Made by a program: the position numbers and the translations under genes
Notes under the pieces: model-generated
Database searches by the model: none
The model's input: only the letters and a program-made list of their open reading frames with translations
What the model was told of the DNA's origin: nothing
From: Dehalococcoidia bacterium
GTDB taxonomy: Bacteria > Chloroflexota > Dehalococcoidia > Tepidiformales > Tepidiformaceae
Assembly: GCA_007118095.1 (NCBI GenBank)
Contig: SKSF01000221.1
Location: 1 to 37,191, forward strand
Direction of reading: 5' to 3'
Length of the DNA: 37,191 bases
In this document: positions 14,328-21,746 of the stretch, in pieces
How positions within the stretch are numbered: position 1 is the stretch's first letter
Layout: every line of letters begins with the position of its first letter

Positions 14328-15455
14328 CTATTCGTCCGGCGGAGGATCGGCTGTCGGCTCCGGCGTCGCCTCTTCGTCGTCACCGCCGTTCGGCGTGGCT
14401 GTCCGCTGTGGCGTCCGGGTCGGTTCCGGTGTTGGTGTCCGCGTCGGCACCGGCGTGGGGGTGGACGTCGGCTCGGGCTCCGGCGTCGCGGTCGGCGCGG
14501 GAGTGTCAGTTGGTTCCGGCGTCGCCGTTGGGTCGGGCGCCGGCGTCGGGGTGTCCGTCGGCCGGGGCTCAGTTGGAGCGGGAGTGGGCGTTTCGCGGAC
14601 CGGGGTCGTCGTCGGGTCGCGGTCATCCTCGCTGCCGCCGGCCGCCGACACGCCGCCTCCGCTACCATCGTCACCGTCACCGCCGCCGCTGCCATCGCTG
14701 CCACCGCCGACGGTTTGCGCGGACACCATCGCCTCGTCGACCTCATCGGCCAGGTCCGGGTGTTCATCGCGGAGGGAGTTGAGCACCTCGCTGCTGCTCT
14801 GCGCGATCGAGCGGATGCGTTCGCTGCCCTCCGGGTCCAGGTCGCCCTCCTCTTCGAGCACCGCGACCTCGTCCAGGTAGCCCTTCATGCGCTCGATCCG
14901 GTCGGGCGTGACGTCGCCACGCGACAACAGCTCCTGCATCTCGGCGATGCGCTCTTCCTTGTGCCGGAGCTCCACATTGGTGCGCTCGGGCTCGCTGGCG
15001 AGCGCGTATTCGACCCGTTCGCCCGCGATCTTGAAGGCGTAGTTCCAGTCCCCCGGCACCGCATCGTCCGCCGTCACAAAGCCGAGCGTGAGCACCCCGA
15101 CGGCGACGCCGCCGGCGACCACAGTCATGCCCGCCAGCGCGCCCCGCACCGTGCCGAGCGCACCCGGGACACGGCTGTCGGCCGCTGGTTCCGCGAGCTG
15201 CCCCTGTGCCAGCTCCTCGCCCGCGGCAACGAACCGGTTCTTGAGCGACGCCTCGAAGAAGAAGCTGGGCTCTTCGGCGCGGAGGACATTCGTCAGCGAA
15301 TCCGCCGTCCGCAGCTCCGGTTCGAGCCAGTCGGCGTCGTCCGGGTAGAGGCCAAGCACGAAGTCAACATCGAGCCCGTCTTCGAGCAGCGCCTGCGCCT
15401 CGGCGAAGATGCGGTCGCGGTCATTGGGCCGCCGGCGAAAACGGTCGGGAATCAT
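14328..15455 (-). CDS. DUF5667 membrane protein, probable anti-sigma partner
   Basis: 375 residues. The cytoplasmic N terminus (1-104) contains a short helical segment like those of ECF-linked regulators (LVDFVLGLYPDDADWLEPEL region). One membrane helix follows at about 105-126 and a DUF5667-type extracytoplasmic domain at about 129-230 (DDAVPGDWNYAFKIAGERVEYAL). A Gly/Ser linker leads to a Thr/Pro/Glu-rich tail to the end. The ATG overlaps the sigma-factor stop by 4 bases, so the two are translated together. Regulation of that sigma factor is inferred from this arrangement; no zinc-binding anti-sigma motif is visible. Confidence 0.78.
   Translation of the reverse strand: MIPDRFRRRPNDRDRIFAEAQALLEDGLDVDFVLGLYPDDADWLEPELRTADSLTNVLRAEEPSFFFEASLKNRFVAAGEELAQGQLAEPAADSRVPGALGTVRGALAGMTVVAGGVAVGVLTLGFVTADDAVPGDWNYAFKIAGERVEYALASEPERTNVELRHKEERIAEMQELLSRGDVTPDRIERMKGYLDEVAVLEEEGDLDPEGSERIRSIAQSSSEVLNSLRDEHPDLADEVDEAMVSAQTVGGGSDGSGGGDGDDGSGGGVSAAGGSEDDRDPTTTPVRETPTPAPTEPRPTDTPTPAPDPTATPEPTDTPAPTATPEPEPTSTPTPVPTRTPTPEPTRTPQRTATPNGGDDEEATPEPTADPPPDE
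14331..14615 (-). repeat. low-complexity Thr/Pro/Glu coding repeat
   Basis: Degenerate short repeats encode about 95 residues of PTP/EPT/TPT units at the end of the DUF5667 protein. The DNA shows recurring GGCGTCGGGGT-like units without exact periodicity. It is a coding cell-surface spacer, likely exported and disordered, and prone to length variation between strains. Confidence 0.7.
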
Positions 15456-16024
15456 AGCCGGTGTCCCACCAGTTTCTGGAGCTTTTGGACGGCCTTGTGC
15501 TGGAGGACTTTCACGTTGTTTTCGGACTTGCCCAGGGTGGTCGCGGTCTCGGCGACGGAGAGGCCGGCGCCAAACCGGAGTGCGATCACCTGGCGTTGCG
15601 CTTCGGGGAGGTGTTCAGTGGCTTCACGGACGATGTCGAGTTGCGATTGCTGTTCGACATATTCCACGTGGTCCTGCGACGAATCCGGGATGGATTCACT
15701 CAGTTCCGTTGTGGCCGCCCTGTACTTTTGCTTCCGCAAATGCGAAACCACTTCGTTCCGGGCGATCCGGAAAACCCACGAACCAAAAGGGGAACCGCGC
15801 CAGGAGAACCCGCTGATGTTGTTGATGATCTTGAGGAAGATCTCCTCGGTCACATCCTCCGCATCTTCTCCACTGCGGAGCCGGGCAACGACGTAGCGAT
15901 AGACCCGCGGGAAGTAGAACTCATACAGCGCGGCGAGCGCGTCATTGCTGCCCTCTTTCGCCGCTTCGACGACCGCATGTTCGTCGAAATCTGGAACGAG
16001 CTCGTCGACCGAGAGTCCCGCCAC
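15452..16024 (-). CDS. ECF-type RNA polymerase sigma factor
   Basis: 190 residues with only regions 2 and 4, as in group 4 sigma factors. Region 2 is ALYEFYFPRVYRYVVARL through DAEDVTEEIFLKI and WVFRIARNEVVSHLRKQ. Region 4 is LPEAQRQVIALRFGAGLSVAETATTLGKSENNVKVLQHKAVQKL (in part), a helix-turn-helix binding the -35 element. GTG 16024 has a strong GAGGGGGG upstream. It should direct a regulon under control of the overlapping downstream membrane protein. Possible self-promoters with an AACC/CGT pattern lie upstream. Confidence 0.95.
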   Translation of the reverse strand: MAGLSVDELVPDFDEHAVVEAAKEGSNDALAALYEFYFPRVYRYVVARLRSGEDAEDVTEEIFLKIINNISGFSWRGSPFGSWVFRIARNEVVSHLRKQKYRAATTELSESIPDSSQDHVEYVEQQSQLDIVREATEHLPEAQRQVIALRFGAGLSVAETATTLGKSENNVKVLQHKAVQKLQKLVGHRL

Positions 16025-16115
16025 AAATCCCCCCTCGGCCAGCGCCGGGGCTGTAACTGCGTCCGATTGCCTCCTTTAGCGAGGATAGGCAGCTGCCTGC
16101 CTGTGTACCAGTAAG

Positions 16116-16138
16116 AACGCAGTCCCGCCGCAAAGGTT
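16116..16138 (-). promoter_or_regulatory. candidate ECF-type promoter of the sigma gene
   Basis: On the minus strand AACC (16138-16135), 15 bases, then CGTT (16119-16116), about 90 bases before the sigma start. It resembles the AAC...CGT layout of ECF-dependent promoters and would allow autoregulation. By eye only. Confidence 0.3.
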
Positions 16139-16201
16139 AATACCTACCCTTGCACACCCGGGGCTCGCGTGGCGCACAAAACAGGACCGCCGCAACAGGA
16201 C

Positions 16202-16228
16202 GGTAACCTGCGCACGCTACGCTGCGTC
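16202..16228 (+). promoter_or_regulatory. candidate ECF-type promoter of the divergent small ORF
   Basis: GGTAACC (16202-16208), a 16-base spacer and CGTC (16225-16228) on the plus strand. The predicted start is near 16235, about 35 bases before the ATG of the 63-residue ORF. It shares AACC and CGT with the candidate facing the sigma gene. Confidence 0.35.
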
Positions 16229-16269
16229 CCGTGGCGCCACACATTTCCCCCGGCGCGAAGGAGCGCGTA

Positions 16270-16461
16270 ATGGACACCCCACACCGCACCACAACCCGTA
16301 CGCCGCGCCATTCGCGCGCCAGCGATCCCCCGCGTCGTCCCGGCGGCCTGCGGGGACTCTATGCCCGGCTCGCCGCCCCGCTCGGCAACGGTGACGACCT
16401 CGTCGACGACTACAGGGGATGGCGGGAAGCCCGCCGCGCAGCGCGCCGGGACCGCAGCTAA
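16270..16461 (+). CDS. small basic hypothetical protein
   Basis: 63 residues, strongly basic (many Arg), with no family recognised. The N-terminal 30 residues are Arg/Pro/Thr-rich and probably disordered. The C-terminal part GLYARLAAPLGNGDDLVDDYRGWREAR may form a helix. GAAGGAG stands 7 bases before ATG 16270, a good ribosome site. A possible ECF-type promoter lies upstream, so it might be a target of the divergent sigma factor. It could still be a chance frame. Confidence 0.42.
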   Translation: MDTPHRTTTRTPRHSRASDPPRRPGGLRGLYARLAAPLGNGDDLVDDYRGWREARRAARRDRS

Positions 16462-16523
16462 GGCCCGGTGTCGCCGGCCGCGTCCACCGGTCCCACGCGA
16501 GATATGCCTGACACAAATGTTCG

Positions 16524-16552
16524 TTGACACCCCCCGGGGGCCGGAATAGGGT
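16524..16552 (+). promoter_or_regulatory. sigma70-type promoter of pyrG
   Basis: A perfect -35 TTGACA (16524-16529), a 17-base spacer and -10 TAGGGT (16547-16552). The expected start is near 16559, giving a 22-base leader that contains GGGGGG before the pyrG ATG. The spacer contains the palindrome CCCCCGGGGG. This is the best consensus promoter in the window. Confidence 0.75.
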
Positions 16553-16580
16553 AGAACGAGCACTGGATTTGCGGGGGGAC

Positions 16581-18221
16581 ATGCCGAAGCTCATCTTCGT
16601 AACCGGCGGTGTTGTCTCCTCAGTGGGCAAGGGAATCACCACTGCGAGCCTCGGCAGAATCCTCAAGTCCCGTGGCCTCCGCGTCACCATCCAGAAGCTC
16701 GACCCCTACCTGAACGTCGACCCCGGCACCATGTCGCCGTACCAGCACGGCGAAGTATTCGTGACCGCCGACGGCGCCGAGACGGACCTCGACCTCGGTC
16801 ACTACGAGCGCTTCCTGGACCAGGAGCTCCCGGCAGGTTCATCCGTTACCAGCGGCCAGGTCTACTACTCGGTCATCGAACGCGAGCGCCGTGGCGACTA
16901 CCTGGGCGGTACGATCCAGGCGGTCCCGCACCTCACCGACGAGATCAAGCGGCGCATCTACGATGTCATCGAGGATGCGCAGGCCGACGTGATCATCTGC
17001 GAAGTCGGCGGGACTGTCGGCGACATCGAAGGCCAGACCTTCCTCGAAACTATCCGCCAGATCCGGCACGAAGAGCCCCGGCACGACACGCTGAACGTCC
17101 ACGTGACCTTCCTTCCTTACATCGCGGCCGCCCGGGAGCTCAAGACGAAACCGACGCAGCACTCCGTGCGCGAGCTCCGCTCCATGGGCATCCAGCCGGA
17201 CGTCATCATCGCGCGCAGCGACCACCACGTGCCGCGCGACATCTGCGACAAGATCGGCCAGTACTGCGACGTGCAGCCGCACGCCGTCATCCCGCTCGAA
17301 ACTGCCGACACCATCTATGAAGTGCCACTCCTGCTCGAACAGCGGGGACTCGGCGACTTCGTGATGGAGCGGCTGGGACTCATGGGCGCCCCCGGCCTGG
17401 GCGAATGGACCGAGATGGTCCACCGGCTCCAGCACCCCGAGCGGGAGGTCACGATCGCGGTCGTCGGGAAATACGTTGAGCTCCGCGACGCCTACCTGTC
17501 CGTAAACGAAGCCCTGACGCACGCCGGCATCGCGCACAAGACCGACGTGAAGATGCGTTGGGTCCACGCCGAAGATTTCGAAGCGCGGGATGCGGGCAGC
17601 CTGCTCGACGGCGTCGACGGCATCATCGTGCCGGGCGGCTTCGGCGAACGCGGATGGGAAGGGAAGATCACGGCCGCCCGCTACGCGCGGGAACACGGTA
17701 TCCCCTACCTTGGCCTCTGCCTGGGGATGCAGGCGATGGTGACCGAATACGCCCGCAACGTCTGCGGGCTCGAAGGCGCGAACTCCACCGAGTTCGACCC
17801 GGAGACCCGCCACCCGGTCATCAGTCTGCTCGACGAGCAGCGGGATATCACGGACAAAGGTGGCACGATGCGGCTCGGCCACTACCCCTGCCGGCTCGCC
17901 CCCGGTTCGCACGCCGCCGCGGCCTACGGCACCGACATCACCATGGAACGCCACCGGCACCGCTGGGAGTTCAACAACGATTACCGCGAGCCGCTCGAAG
18001 CCGCGGGACTCACCGCCAGCGGCACGTCGCCGGACGGCAACCTGGTGGAGATTTCCGAAGTACGCGACCACCCGTTCATGCTGGGGACGCAGTTCCACCC
18101 CGAGCTTCAGAGCCGCCCGAACCACGTCCACCCGCTCTTCGGCCAGTTCGTCCGCATCGCGCTGGAGCATGCGGAGGAACGCCACCCGGGTGCATCGGCC
18201 ATCGCCGTCTCATCTTCCTGA
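16581..18221 (+). CDS. pyrG: CTP synthase
   Basis: Converts UTP, ATP and glutamine to CTP, the last step of pyrimidine nucleotide synthesis. The 546 residues have the usual two domains. The N-terminal amidoligase starts [19 protein letters not shown] with the P-loop at about residues 8-20. The C-terminal class I glutamine amidotransferase has GLCLGMQ (nucleophile Cys), GGFGERG and the His-Glu pair in [13 protein letters not shown] 16581 follows GGGGGGAC; the frame is open upstream to 16524, but that part covers the promoter. Confidence 0.98.
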   Translation: MPKLIFVTGGVVSSVGKGITTASLGRILKSRGLRVTIQKLDPYLNVDPGTMSPYQHGEVFVTADGAETDLDLGHYERFLDQELPAGSSVTSGQVYYSVIERERRGDYLGGTIQAVPHLTDEIKRRIYDVIEDAQADVIICEVGGTVGDIEGQTFLETIRQIRHEEPRHDTLNVHVTFLPYIAAARELKTKPTQHSVRELRSMGIQPDVIIARSDHHVPRDICDKIGQYCDVQPHAVIPLETADTIYEVPLLLEQRGLGDFVMERLGLMGAPGLGEWTEMVHRLQHPEREVTIAVVGKYVELRDAYLSVNEALTHAGIAHKTDVKMRWVHAEDFEARDAGSLLDGVDGIIVPGGFGERGWEGKITAARYAREHGIPYLGLCLGMQAMVTEYARNVCGLEGANSTEFDPETRHPVISLLDEQRDITDKGGTMRLGHYPCRLAPGSHAAAAYGTDITMERHRHRWEFNNDYREPLEAAGLTASGTSPDGNLVEISEVRDHPFMLGTQFHPELQSRPNHVHPLFGQFVRIALEHAEERHPGASAIAVSSS

Positions 18222-18252
18222 ACACCCACCTGCCCGCAAGGAAAAGCTGCGA

Positions 18253-18295
18253 TAGGATGAAGTCCATGCCAGCCGCGACCGGAGTCTGCCCCTAA
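18253..18295 (+). promoter_or_regulatory. candidate -10 and 12-codon leader ORF before the membrane gene
   Basis: TAGGAT (18253-18258) could be a -10. From ATG 18257 (or 18266) a short frame encodes MKSMPAATGVCP and stops with TAA directly abutting the ATG of the next gene in the same frame. This could be a leader peptide allowing re-initiation, or chance. Confidence 0.25.
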
Positions 18296-18763
18296 ATGGA
18301 TTGGTGGCGGATCCTCCATTCGCTCGCCCTCATCTGGCTGGGCGCCGGGCTTGGCGCCAGTTATGTCCTCGTATTGAAAGCCTGGTGGGCCAAGGACCTC
18401 CGACACCAGATGTACTGCCTCATCGAGGCGGCGAACAACGAGACACGCGTCCTGCTGCCCGGCGCCATGCTCGCAGGCGTCACCGGCTTCTTCTGGGGCG
18501 TGGCTGCGAACTATCACCTGTTCCAGGACGCCTGGTTCGGGATGCTGGCACTGCTGTTCGTCATCTTCTGGCTCGTGTGCCTGCCGCTCTACGGCTTCGG
18601 CCTGCGCCGCGCGCGCATCGCCGCGCTAACTGCCCAGAAAAAGAACGAAGAGACGCCCGAGCTCCGCGAAATCCTGGACGACAAGGTCCCGCTCGTCTTC
18701 GGCACTGTGCTCCTCCTGAGCGTGCCCCTGATGGCGTGGATCGCGGTCTTCAAGCCGATCTAG
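18296..18763 (+). CDS. small integral membrane protein (DUF2269-like)
   Basis: 155 residues with four predicted helices (about 8-28, 53-72, 81-103 and 131-151). The helix pattern and N terminus WWRILHSLALIWLGAGLGASYVL recall DUF2269/CopD-like membrane proteins, a loose assignment by eye. A charged loop (RIAALTAQKKNEETPELREILDDKV) precedes the last helix. Function is unknown. GGAG stands 11 bases before ATG 18296. It ends inside the stop of the convergent PAP2 gene (4-base overlap). Confidence 0.72.
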   Translation: MDWWRILHSLALIWLGAGLGASYVLVLKAWWAKDLRHQMYCLIEAANNETRVLLPGAMLAGVTGFFWGVAANYHLFQDAWFGMLALLFVIFWLVCLPLYGFGLRRARIAALTAQKKNEETPELREILDDKVPLVFGTVLLLSVPLMAWIAVFKPI

Positions 18764-19566
18764 ACCGGCTGGCGATAATCTCCGCGGCGGAATAGCCATC
18801 GCTGTCCCCACCCTGGGCGCTCTTCGACCCAGCGCTCCCAGCGATACGCGAGCAAGAATGCCACGAGCACCAAGACGCCGCCGGCCACCATGTCCAGGAA
18901 GTAATGGTTTGCGGTGACGACAATCGTGACCGACATCCAGGCGATGAACGCCACCGCCAGCGCGCGCACCCAGGGTGACCGGGCGAACCACCAGGCTCCG
19001 ATGACAAGCAGCAGAATCCAGCCAAAGTGGTAGGAGGGCACCGCCGCATAGTCGTTCACCAGGAATTCGGCAATGGCCCGCCGCTCTTCGCCCACGGTGT
19101 CGACAAAGGCCTGCTCGTCCGTGTGGAGGTGGAGCAGGCGCGGCGGCGTCACCGGGAACAGCCAGTAGACAGGGATGGCGAGGAAGCCAGAGAGAAGCAG
19201 CGAGTTCCGCAGCACGCGGTATTTCCGAAGGTCGACGAAGAAGAACAGTGCCCCACACAGCAAAAGGAAGGGCATGTGCAGGTAGTTGTAGGTGAAGTTC
19301 GCCACGTCGATGAACCAATCGCGGTCCATCGCCCATTCGTGCCACGATGGTTCCACGAAGATGCCGAGCGTCTGCTGTACATCGATGATCCAGAGCGCGT
19401 TGTCGGTGGCCACGCGGGGCCGGTCCACGACCATCCCCCGCCCCAGGAAGTAGAGCCCGAAGAACGCGAAGAAGACCAGCAGTTCGAACGCGAGCAGCAC
19501 CGATCGGCCCGCCAACCAGCGGACCCGCTCACGTGTAAGGCCCCCTTCGCCCGGGAAAGCCGGCAT
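18760..19566 (-). CDS. PAP2-superfamily membrane protein, Aur1/IPC synthase-like
   Basis: A membrane phosphatase/phosphotransferase-type protein of 268 residues with about six helices. The catalytic pattern fits the Aur1-like PAP2 group: PVTPPRLLH (138-146) in the place of motif 1, PSYH (177-180) for motif 2 and ANHYFLD (219-225, His221 and Asp225) for motif 3. Such enzymes transfer or remove phosphate head groups on membrane lipids; the actual lipid is unknown. ATG 19566 begins a hydrophilic N terminus. It lies downstream of the toxin/antitoxin-like pair on the same strand. Confidence 0.83.
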   Translation of the reverse strand: MPAFPGEGGLTRERVRWLAGRSVLLAFELLVFFAFFGLYFLGRGMVVDRPRVATDNALWIIDVQQTLGIFVEPSWHEWAMDRDWFIDVANFTYNYLHMPFLLLCGALFFFVDLRKYRVLRNSLLLSGFLAIPVYWLFPVTPPRLLHLHTDEQAFVDTVGEERRAIAEFLVNDYAAVPSYHFGWILLLVIGAWWFARSPWVRALAVAFIAWMSVTIVVTANHYFLDMVAGGVLVLVAFLLAYRWERWVEERPGWGQRWLFRRGDYRQPV

Positions 19567-19661
19567 CGCACCTCCGAGGGCAGTCCGGTATCCGGCGACA
19601 CCTGCCCCGTGGCTCTACCGTAACGGCCCGGGCGGTGAGACAACGCAAACACCGCGTCCGG

Positions 19662-19823
19662 TCAGCTCCCCGGGGGCTCGTCCTTCCCCCGCGGCAACGG
19701 CTCGATGGTCACACGCATCCCCCGGCGGCGAACGAGTTCCGTGAGCGCTTCCGTCGCGTCGCGGACTCCGTCGCCGCGCGCCGCCGCAAGCGCCGCATTC
19801 CGGATGAACTCGCCGTTCTTCAT
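19662..19823 (-). CDS. small antitoxin-like protein coupled to a toxin-like frame
   Basis: 53 residues beginning MKNGEFIRNAALAAARGDG, followed by the helix VRDATEALTELVRRRG and the strand-like MRVTIEPLPRG. No family is recognised with certainty. ATG 19823 overlaps the TGA of the upstream toxin-like frame as ATGA, the usual coupling of toxin-antitoxin pairs, with the toxin first as in BrnTA. A longer frame to 19874 exists, but it lies within the toxin reading region. An antitoxin role is inferred from arrangement and size. Confidence 0.5.
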   Translation of the reverse strand: MKNGEFIRNAALAAARGDGVRDATEALTELVRRRGMRVTIEPLPRGKDEPPGS

Positions 19824-20140
19824 CCCTGCCTTTTCTCGTGCGGACTGCTGACCCAGCCGGTAACCGGCCGCCACTTGGCCCGGATATGCGTCTCTGCAAT
19901 GACAATCGTCACCCGGAGACCTCCGCGATCCCGCCCAATAACGCGGTAATCACCACTTCCTTCACGTTTGTTCCGCAACGCAATGTAGTTTCCTTCGAGG
20001 ACGCTCGTGAGCTGTACCCGCGTGAACCCATGGCGCGCGAGATGCTCCTCGTTCGAATCGTCCCACTCGAACTCGTCGCTATTCGCTGTACTACGTGCGC
20101 CATGCGAATGCAGGACGAGGCAACACGGCAGCCACAGGCG
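19820..20140 (-). pseudogene. BrnT/DUF4258-like toxin frame without a canonical start codon
   Basis: The minus-strand frame is open from the LLM gene stop (20141) to TGA 19822-19820. From base 20071 it encodes 83 residues starting FEWDDSNEEHLARHGF, then RVIGRDRGGLRVTIVIAETHIRAKW (in part). FEWD-N-HL-RHG is typical of BrnT-type RelE-fold toxins. No ATG, GTG or TTG occurs in frame before the FEWD motif. An ATG at 20103 is in another frame. Either the start was lost, a frameshift occurred, or a rare start such as CTG is used. By hand count, bases 19921-20040 are about 58% GC, lower than the surroundings, which fits acquisition. Confidence 0.6.
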
Positions 20141-21040
20141 CTACCGCAGGCCCGGCGCCACCTCGTTGATGAACGTGTCCATCACGGCCTTCTTCTGGTC
20201 CGGGTCACGGCCCAGCGTGAAGTCCGGGACGATGAACTCGTCGACGCCAGCATCGCGGTACTGTTCCATAACCGCACGGACCTCATCGGGGCTGCCAGCC
20301 ACGGCGGCGCGGCCCGAACCGGCGGCACGCTCTTTCACCTCCGGGTCGGCGGTGATGAACAGGAGCGCCTGCGCCGAACGCGTAATCGTCTTCGGGTCGC
20401 GGCCGAGGTCCGCGCAATGCCCATCAAGCACGCCCATCTTCTGACGCAGGACATCGGGGGTGCCCCAGACGTTCCACTCGTTCGCGTACTTCGCCGCAAT
20501 GCGCATCGTCCGCTTCTCGCCGCCACCGCCAACGAGCAAAGGCAACGGGTCCTGCACGGGCTTCGGGTCGAGCGGCGCGTCGTCGAGCTGGTAGTGCTTG
20601 CCGTCAAAGCTCGCCCGCTCCTGGGTGAGCAGCCTGGTGATCACTTCGCACGCCTCTTCGAACCGGTCCATCCGCTCCTTCAGTGTGTAGAAGGGGATGC
20701 CGTACTTCTGATGCTCGTTTTCCTGCCAGCCAGCGCCGACGCCCAGCACGATGCGCCCGCCACTGATGTTATCCGCCGTGGCCGCCATATTCGCCAGCAC
20801 CGCGGGATGTCGGTAGGTGTTGCCGCTCACCAGCGCGCCCAGCCGGATGCGCGGCACGGCCGCCGCAAGCCCGGCGAGCGTGGTCCAGCATTCGCTTGTC
20901 GGGCCGGTGGCCTCTGCGGTGTTTGGCATGAAGTGGTCGGCGAACCAGGCGCCGTCCCACCCGGTCGCCTCGGCGTGGCGCACCAGGTCGAGCGTGTCGG
21001 CCCAGGAATTGTTCGGGCCGGGCCAGAAGCTAAAGCGCAT
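20141..21040 (-). CDS. LLM-class, probably F420-dependent oxidoreductase
   Basis: A luciferase-like TIM-barrel oxidoreductase of 299 residues. Family blocks visible are AEATGWDGAWFADHF (28-42), ALVSGNTYRHPAVLANMAATADNISGGRIVLGVGAGWQENEH (in part) and PLLVGGGGEKRTMRIAAKYANEWNVWG (in part). The GAGWQ and non-prolyl-cis-like SGNTYRHP regions favour the F420-using branch over FMN enzymes, but the cofactor is inferred. The substrate is unknown. ATG 21040 has GAGGA about 7 bases upstream. The toxin-like frame follows directly. Confidence 0.92.
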   Translation of the reverse strand: MRFSFWPGPNNSWADTLDLVRHAEATGWDGAWFADHFMPNTAEATGPTSECWTTLAGLAAAVPRIRLGALVSGNTYRHPAVLANMAATADNISGGRIVLGVGAGWQENEHQKYGIPFYTLKERMDRFEEACEVITRLLTQERASFDGKHYQLDDAPLDPKPVQDPLPLLVGGGGEKRTMRIAAKYANEWNVWGTPDVLRQKMGVLDGHCADLGRDPKTITRSAQALLFITADPEVKERAAGSGRAAVAGSPDEVRAVMEQYRDAGVDEFIVPDFTLGRDPDQKKAVMDTFINEVAPGLR

Positions 21041-21215
21041 TGTGTCGTCCTCTCAGCAGCGTGTTTTCAGCGCACGATACTGGCGCCACCCGGCCAGCGC
21101 CACGAATGCCTGCGCCGATGACGTTCGTTACCGCGCCGCAACGAACGACAGCAGGTGTCGCGGGGTGACGCCAGGCTATTGGACGTCTCGATTTATTGCT
21201 CCAGGAGTCCTCTCA

Positions 21216-21650
21216 ATGCGCATAGCTGTCCTCATCATCGGGCTGGTCCTATCCGTTGGCCTCTTCATCCAGTCGATACTCGCCGCGACCGGCGCGGCGA
21301 TCTTCGAAGACGACGACGTAGGCGAAGCCGCCGGCATCGGTGTCTTCATGGCGCTGATGTGGGTCGTCGGTGCGGCACTGGCGATACCGCTTCCGCGCGT
21401 GTCCCTGGTGCTGTTCGCGCTCGCCGGGCTGTTCGGCCTCATGGGCATGGCCGCGTTCCCCGACCTGGCCGTCTGGTCGGGCATCTCGTTCGTCCTCGCC
21501 GTCTTCTGCTATTTCGGCTTTCGCGGCAAGCGCAAGGCGGAAGCCAAGGAGCGCGAACGCGACGAGCTGCTCCGGCAGGCCGTGGCCAACCAGCAACAGC
21601 AACCGCAGCAGGCCACCGATTCCACCGGGGGCGGGGAGCGGCAGGAGTAG
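21216..21650 (+). CDS. small membrane protein with Gln-rich tail
   Basis: 144 residues, no family recognised. Four hydrophobic segments (about 3-25, 43-60, 62-80 and 85-103) are followed by a basic, coiled-coil-like tail KRKAEAKERERDELLRQAVAN and a Gln-rich end. The layout resembles small bacterial proteins annotated only as membrane proteins. AGGAG 8 bases before ATG 21216 supports the start. It is divergent from the LLM gene (175 bases) and 96 bases before the MFS gene. Confidence 0.75.
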   Translation: MRIAVLIIGLVLSVGLFIQSILAATGAAIFEDDDVGEAAGIGVFMALMWVVGAALAIPLPRVSLVLFALAGLFGLMGMAAFPDLAVWSGISFVLAVFCYFGFRGKRKAEAKERERDELLRQAVANQQQQPQQATDSTGGGERQE

Positions 21651-21733
21651 CCACGCGGGGCGCCGGGCCGCTGGCGTGCCGGCCCCGCGCCCGACGCCAT
21701 CATCCCTCGAAAGCGTTTCCCCCCGGCCGCGCC

Positions 21734-21739
21734 TATACT
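21734..21739 (+). promoter_or_regulatory. -10 TATACT of a probable leaderless MFS transcript
   Basis: TATACT ends 7 bases before ATG 21747, so transcription would begin at or next to the start codon. There is no ribosome site, and the -35 is weak. Confidence 0.5.
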
Positions 21740-21746
21740 CCCCGGC

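Noticed and set aside
14331-14615. CRISPR-like repeat array
   Set aside because: The repeats are short, imperfect, without spacers, and in frame with the Thr/Pro/Glu tail of a coding gene.
16839-18185. 448-residue minus-strand frame
   Set aside because: It is antisense to pyrG, which is certain.
19820-19822. TGA of the toxin-like frame as a selenocysteine codon
   Set aside because: tRNA-Sec made this worth testing, but translation beyond the TGA gives RTASSSG with no conserved pattern, and the overlap with the ATG of the next gene explains the TGA as a stop.
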